A stretch of 34,954 nucleotides of DNA, taken from HGM13634 sp045537285. GTDB taxonomy: Bacteria; Bacillota; Clostridia; TANB77; CAG-508. The stretch is taken from positions 1-34,954 of the forward strand of contig JAZSPC010000017.1 in the NCBI GenBank assembly GCA_045537285.1. The letters are read 5' to 3'. Shown here one piece after another: positions 31,329-34,954 of the stretch. Each line of letters starts with the position of its first letter. Position 1 is the first letter of the stretch. A program made the position numbers and the translations under genes. The notes under the pieces are model-generated. The model was not told where the DNA came from, did not search any database, and saw only the letters and a list, made by a program, of their open reading frames with translations.

Positions 31329-32456
31329 ATGGAAAAATTAATATATTTAGACCATGGTGCAACAACAAGAGTTGATGATAGGGTTTTAAATAAAATGTTA
31401 CCATATTTTAGCATAAATTATGGTAATCCTTCATCAGCATATTTTTTAGGAAGAAGAAGCAAAAGAGCAATTGAAGAAGCAAGAGAAGTCGTTGCACAAA
31501 ATATTGGAGCAAATCATAAAGAAATATATTTTACAAGTTGCGGAAGCGAAAGTGATAATTTGGCTTTAAAAGGTATTGCATATGCAAATAAACATAGGGG
31601 CAAGCATATAATAACTTCAAAAATAGAACATCCGGCAATTTTAAATACATGCGAAAGTTTAGAACGACAAGGTTTTAATATTACTTATCTAAATGTAGAT
31701 AAGAATGGATTTATAAGTTTGGAAGAATTGGAAAACTCAATAAGAGTTGATACAATTTTAATAAGCATAATGTTTGCTAATAACGAAATAGGAACAATAC
31801 AGCCTATACAAAAAATTGGAAGAATTGCTAAATTAAATAATGTATATTTTCATACTGATAGTGTTCAAGCAATAGGAAATGTTAGAATAAATGTAAAAGA
31901 ATTAGGTGTTGATTTGCTATCAATGTCAGCACATAAGTTTTATGGTCCCAAAGGAATAGGAGCTTTATATGTTAGGGAAGGAGTAAATTTCGAGAGAATA
32001 CAAGATGGTGGGCATCAAGAAAAAGGAAAAAGAAGTGGTACGGAAAATACTCCTGGAATAGTAGGTCTAGCAGAGGCAATAAAATATTCATATAAAGATT
32101 TTGAGTATAATAATACAAAATTATTAAATTTAAGAAATTATTTCATTACAAAACTTAAAGAAAATTTTAAGGGGATAAGAATAAATGGAGATATAGATAA
32201 GAGACTACCGGGTAATATTAATGTATCATTTCCAAATGTAGATGGTGGACAATTGTTATTACAATTAGATGAATATGGGATATGTGCATCAGCAGGTTCT
32301 GCGTGTTCAACAGGAAGTAACAAACCTTCACATGTATTAACATCAATCGGGCTTTCAAAGGAAGAAGCTGCTGGAACATTACGTTTTACACTTGGAAAAG
32401 AAAATACTAAACAAGAGATAGATTATACAATTGCAATTTTGAAGAAAATAATATAG
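31329..32456 (+). CDS. Cysteine desulfurase (NifS/IscS family)
   Basis: A 375-residue PLP enzyme that removes sulfur from cysteine for Fe-S clusters and thio-modification. It has the PLP lysine in 'SAHKFYGPKG' (Lys203), the catalytic Cys326 in 'SAGSACSTGS', and 'HTDSVQAIG', 'RSGTEN', and the N-terminal 'YLDHGATT' (commonly LDNAATT). The C-terminal loop is long (ACSTGSNKPSHVL), as in the NifS/IscS group I. No IscU or thiI gene follows, so the partner is unknown. Its start abuts the upstream terminator's T-run, and its SD lies in that hairpin. Confidence 0.95.
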   Translation: MEKLIYLDHGATTRVDDRVLNKMLPYFSINYGNPSSAYFLGRRSKRAIEEAREVVAQNIGANHKEIYFTSCGSESDNLALKGIAYANKHRGKHIITSKIEHPAILNTCESLERQGFNITYLNVDKNGFISLEELENSIRVDTILISIMFANNEIGTIQPIQKIGRIAKLNNVYFHTDSVQAIGNVRINVKELGVDLLSMSAHKFYGPKGIGALYVREGVNFERIQDGGHQEKGKRSGTENTPGIVGLAEAIKYSYKDFEYNNTKLLNLRNYFITKLKENFKGIRINGDIDKRLPGNINVSFPNVDGGQLLLQLDEYGICASAGSACSTGSNKPSHVLTSIGLSKEEAAGTLRFTLGKENTKQEIDYTIAILKKII

Positions 32457-32470
32457 AAGGATTGGATAAT

Positions 32471-32499
32471 TTGAAAAATTAGTAATTTTATGATATAAT
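32471..32499 (+). promoter_or_regulatory. Promoter of the 78-aa membrane protein gene
   Basis: TTGAAA (32471-32476), 17 bp ending in TGA, TATAAT (32494-32499). Confidence 0.8.
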
Positions 32500-32560
32500 T
32501 TATTTATAGGCAAATGCCTTAGTATAGTGTGAATAAAATAACAGGAGGATAAAATTCATT

Positions 32561-32797
32561 ATGAAAAATAATTCGCACACAAAAAAATCATCTTTTAGAT
32601 TGATTGGGATATTGTTATCTCTTCTTGCAATAGGAATAATGTTTGGAAGAAATGTTATGGTAGCAACAATTGTGTATATGGTAGTATTTGCAGTAGCAAT
32701 ATTCATTTTGGGAGTTGCCATAGTTTTAACCTATACTATTAAAGAAGAAATAGAACAAAAAAGAAATCTAAATGATGAAGGGGCACTCTCTGATTAA
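32561..32797 (+). CDS. Small two-helix membrane protein
   Basis: A 78-residue protein with a basic N-terminus (KNNSHTKKSSFR) and two hydrophobic helices (about 14-29 and 33-58), ending in a charged cytoplasmic-type tail (KEEIEQKRNLNDE). I recognise no family. The start is ATG 32561 with AGGAGGAT upstream (32543-32550). The stop codon TAA (32795-32797) lies in the loop of the terminator hairpin. It has its own strong promoter, so it is expressed alone. It lies convergent to asd. Confidence 0.75.
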   Translation: MKNNSHTKKSSFRLIGILLSLLAIGIMFGRNVMVATIVYMVVFAVAIFILGVAIVLTYTIKEEIEQKRNLNDEGALSD

Positions 32798-32816
32798 AGA
32801 GAGTGTCTTTTTATTT
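32783..32816. terminator. Terminator between the small membrane gene and asd (convergent)
   Basis: The stem GCACTCTCT (32783-32791) / AGAGAGTGT (32798-32806) with loop GATTAA is followed by CTTTTTATTTT. Confidence 0.85.
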
Positions 32817-32821
32817 TGAAA

Positions 32822-33805
32822 TTATAGTATTAATTTTTCTAAAATTTGAATTGCATTTGTTGCAGCACCTTTTCTTATGTTATCCGCAACTACCCAAAGA
32901 TTTAAACCATTTTTGATACTATAATCTCTTCTAATTCTTCCAACAAAAACATTGTCTTTACCTGAAACAATACTAGGAAGCGGGTATAGATTTTCATTTG
33001 GCTTATCTATAACAGTAATGTTTTCAAATTCTTGTAATGTAGTATATATATCTTTAATATTAAACTCTTTTTCGAATTCTAAATTAATACTTTCACAATG
33101 GCAATTAACAACAGGAACTCTTACGCAAGTAGCAGTTATTTTTAAATCTTGCTTATGTAGAATCTTCTTGGTTTCGTTTACCATTTTTTCTTCTTCTTTT
33201 GTATATCCATTTTCCATAAAAATATCGATATGTGGTAAGCAATTATTATATATAGGGTGTGAAAATTTTTTTAATGGAAGTTTTTTAGGTCCATTTTCTA
33301 AGTCTTCTATACCATATCTTCCGGCACCTGAAACTGCTTGATATGTAGAATATATAATTCTCTTAACATTGTACTTTTCATCTAAGGCTTTTATAGGAAG
33401 CACAGCTTGTATGGTAGAACAATTTGGATTTGATATTATTCCATTATTTAATTTAATATCTTCTGGATTGACTTCTGGAACAACCAAAGGCACATTTTCA
33501 TTCATTCTAAAAGCACTACTATTATCAATAACAATGCAACCACTTTTTGAGGAAATAGGAGCATATTTTAAAGAAGTAGAGCTGCCAGCAGAAAAAATGG
33601 CAAAATCGAAATGTTCATTTATAAAAGAAGTTTCAGTTAATTCTTTAACAACGTAATCTTTATTTTTGAAATGGATAATAGTTCCAGCAGATTTTGATGA
33701 AGAAAATAACGCATACTCATAAATGGGTAAATCTTTTTCTTCTAATATTTTGAGGACCGTTCTACCAACTAAACCAGTAGCTCCAACAATAGCTAATTTA
33801 TACAT
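32822..33805 (-). CDS. asd: Aspartate-semialdehyde dehydrogenase
   Basis: A 327-residue NADP-dependent enzyme of the aspartate pathway (lysine, threonine, methionine, diaminopimelate). It has the N-terminal 'LAIVGATGLVGRTVL' Rossmann motif, the catalytic Cys129 in 'SNPNCSTIQ', 'YQAVSGAGRYG', 'CVRVPVVNCHCESI', and 'VGRIRRD'. The start chosen is ATG at 33805 with GGAGGT upstream; the in-frame TTG at 33817 overlaps that SD. It is monocistronic. There is no lysine riboswitch in the short leader (about 20 nt from the predicted start to the ATG). In clostridia it often sits with dapA/dapB, but not here. Confidence 0.95.
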   Translation of the reverse strand: MYKLAIVGATGLVGRTVLKILEEKDLPIYEYALFSSSKSAGTIIHFKNKDYVVKELTETSFINEHFDFAIFSAGSSTSLKYAPISSKSGCIVIDNSSAFRMNENVPLVVPEVNPEDIKLNNGIISNPNCSTIQAVLPIKALDEKYNVKRIIYSTYQAVSGAGRYGIEDLENGPKKLPLKKFSHPIYNNCLPHIDIFMENGYTKEEEKMVNETKKILHKQDLKITATCVRVPVVNCHCESINLEFEKEFNIKDIYTTLQEFENITVIDKPNENLYPLPSIVSGKDNVFVGRIRRDYSIKNGLNLWVVADNIRKGAATNAIQILEKLIL

Positions 33806-33828
33806 AGAAACCTCCAAATTTAAAAGTT

Positions 33829-33857
33829 ATTATAATATATTTTAGAGACATTCTAAA
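33829..33857 (-). promoter_or_regulatory. Promoter of asd
   Basis: On the minus strand: TTTAGA (33857-33852), 17 bp, TATAAT (33834-33829). Confidence 0.6.
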
Positions 33858-33880
33858 TGTGAATATTTTATGCAAATCTA

Positions 33881-33908
33881 TTGAAAAAAAGTTCACTTGT
33901 GGTATAAT
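33881..33908 (+). promoter_or_regulatory. Promoter of rlmN
   Basis: TTGAAA (33881-33886), 16 bp ending in TGG, TATAAT (33903-33908). Confidence 0.75.
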
Positions 33909-33930
33909 GTATTAGGGAAAGTGTAACTAT

Positions 33931-34954
33931 ATGAAAAATATAAAAGATTATAATTTAGATGAATTAAAAGACGAATTTATAAAATTAGGTGAAAAAGCAT
34001 ATAGAGCAGAGCAAGTATTCAAATGGCTATATGTAGACTGCGTTTCGAGCTTTGATGACATGACAAATTTATCAAAAGATTTGAGAGAAAAATTAAAGCA
34101 AGAATTCTCAATGCATAATTTTGAAATTCTTAAAAAGCAAGAATCCGCAGATGGAACAAAAAAATACCTATTTGATATTTTAGATGGAAATGCTATCGAA
34201 ACAGTTTTAATGGAATATCACCATGGAAAATCAATATGCGTTTCAACACAAGTCGGATGTAAAATGGGATGCAAATTCTGTGCATCAACTGGAATAAAAT
34301 TTGTTAGAGATTTGACAGCCGGAGAAATTGTAGAACAAATTTTAGCAGTACAAAAGGATGTAAATGATAAGATATCAAATGTTGTTTTTATGGGAATAGG
34401 TGAGCCATTAGATAATTTTGATAATGTTGTAAATGCAATAGCAATTTTAAATAATCAAAAAGGGTTAAGTATAGGAGCAAGGCATATAAGTATTTCAACA
34501 AGTGGTTTAGTTCCTAAAATATATGAATTAGCAGATAAAAATCTGCAATGTACACTTTCAATTTCACTTCATGCAACAAATGATGTAAAAAGAAGTGAAA
34601 TGATGCCAGTAAACAAAGTATACAATATTGAAGAGCTTATAAAAGCATGTAAATATTATTTGGATAAAACCAATAGAAGAATATCTTTTGAGTATGCACT
34701 TGCAAAAGATAATAACGATAACTTAGAAGATGCAAAAGAATTGGCTAAATTATTAAAAGGCATGTTATGTCATGTTAATTTAATACCAATCAATAAAATA
34801 GAAAATGGTAAGTATTCAAAAAGCTCAAATGAAAATATAATAAAATTTAGAGATTATCTAAATTCAAAGGGAATTGTTGCAACAATAAGGAGAGAATTAG
34901 GCTCTGATATTGATGCAGCATGTGGACAATTAAGAAGAAAAAATTTACAAGAAT
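33931..34954 (+). CDS. rlmN: 23S rRNA (adenine2503-C2)-methyltransferase RlmN, 3' end cut by window edge
   Basis: The frame runs from ATG 33931 off the right edge (341 codons seen). It is a radical-SAM methyltransferase with the cluster motif CxxxCxxC as 'GCKMGCKFCAST' (Cys110, Cys114, Cys117), 'VVFMGIGEPLDNFDN', 'LSISLHATND', and the second catalytic cysteine in 'DAACGQLRR' (about Cys331). It methylates A2503 of 23S rRNA and some tRNAs. The last residues should lie just outside the window, as the family is about 345-360 long. RBS AGGGAAAGTG at 33914-33923. In many Bacillota it precedes prpC/prkC and rsgA; that cannot be checked here. Confidence 0.96.
   Translation, partial: MKNIKDYNLDELKDEFIKLGEKAYRAEQVFKWLYVDCVSSFDDMTNLSKDLREKLKQEFSMHNFEILKKQESADGTKKYLFDILDGNAIETVLMEYHHGKSICVSTQVGCKMGCKFCASTGIKFVRDLTAGEIVEQILAVQKDVNDKISNVVFMGIGEPLDNFDNVVNAIAILNNQKGLSIGARHISISTSGLVPKIYELADKNLQCTLSISLHATNDVKRSEMMPVNKVYNIEELIKACKYYLDKTNRRISFEYALAKDNNDNLEDAKELAKLLKGMLCHVNLIPINKIENGKYSKSSNENIIKFRDYLNSKGIVATIRRELGSDIDAACGQLRRKNLQE

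Noticed and set aside
33806..33930. Lysine riboswitch before asd
   Set aside because: The asd leader is only about 20 nt and shared with the divergent rlmN promoter; there is no room for an L-box.

Overview
The window is AT-rich, with A/T-biased codon use and near-consensus sigma-A promoters (TTGACA, 16-17 bp, TATAAT, often with an extended TGn) and strong AGGAGG ribosome binding sites. Together with DnaE, a UVR-containing ClpC, a two-OB-fold SSB, ScpB, MurI and an L,D-transpeptidase, this points to a low-GC Bacillota chromosome, most likely an uncultured (gut-type) clostridium. That placement is inference. No phage structural genes, transposase or CRISPR array were seen.

Layout: (1) 1-2200 is accessory. 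It holds a gene cut by the left edge followed by a Panacea-domain protein (toxin-antitoxin type), a short-chain dehydrogenase, and a single-gene DUF4160-like cassette of about 43% GC. (2) 2192-6190 is a DUF4358 / MBOAT acyltransferase / DHHW operon for extracytoplasmic O-acylation, followed by a frameshifted gene that looks like a PUA/EVE-type reader fused to an Mrr-like nuclease. (3) 6216-8650 is an FtsX/MacB-type ABC permease and ATPase behind an 11-bp-phased direct repeat. (4) 8723-12606 is a pair of surface proteins (InlB-type B repeats, then a duplicated beta-helix) behind a perfect promoter and an untranslated SD-rich leader. (5) 12608-14346 holds Nudix, Maf and nitroreductase genes. (6) 14351-16000 is a divergent pair: an L,D-transpeptidase with an Asn-rich tail and a small orphan gene. 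(7) 16082-19863 holds lipid and wall genes: PlsC, a diacylglycerol kinase-like protein, an Amidase_6 protein, MurI, and a glucosaminidase that appears to start at ATA. (8) 19933-26893 holds dnaE, a small orphan, a candidate type I toxin-antitoxin locus, tRNA-Met, a 49-codon gene and clpC. (9) 26899-34954 is mostly housekeeping: feoA, dut, ssb, scpB, proS (a short form without the editing insert), a cysteine desulfurase, asd and rlmN (cut by the right edge).

The most notable find is at 23771-24010. Two convergent promoters drive a 23-codon hydrophobic peptide gene (minus strand) and a short RNA (plus strand) that end in one shared bidirectional hairpin. A 25-nt direct repeat (22 of 25 identical) makes the short RNA complementary to the peptide's start codon and first codons. 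This is the architecture of the par (Fst/RNAII) type I toxin-antitoxin family, with a peptide I do not recognise.

No gene-free stretch over 300 bases remains unexplained. The longest, 23761-24250, holds the toxin-antitoxin locus and the tRNA. 27980-28107 shows nothing convincing.
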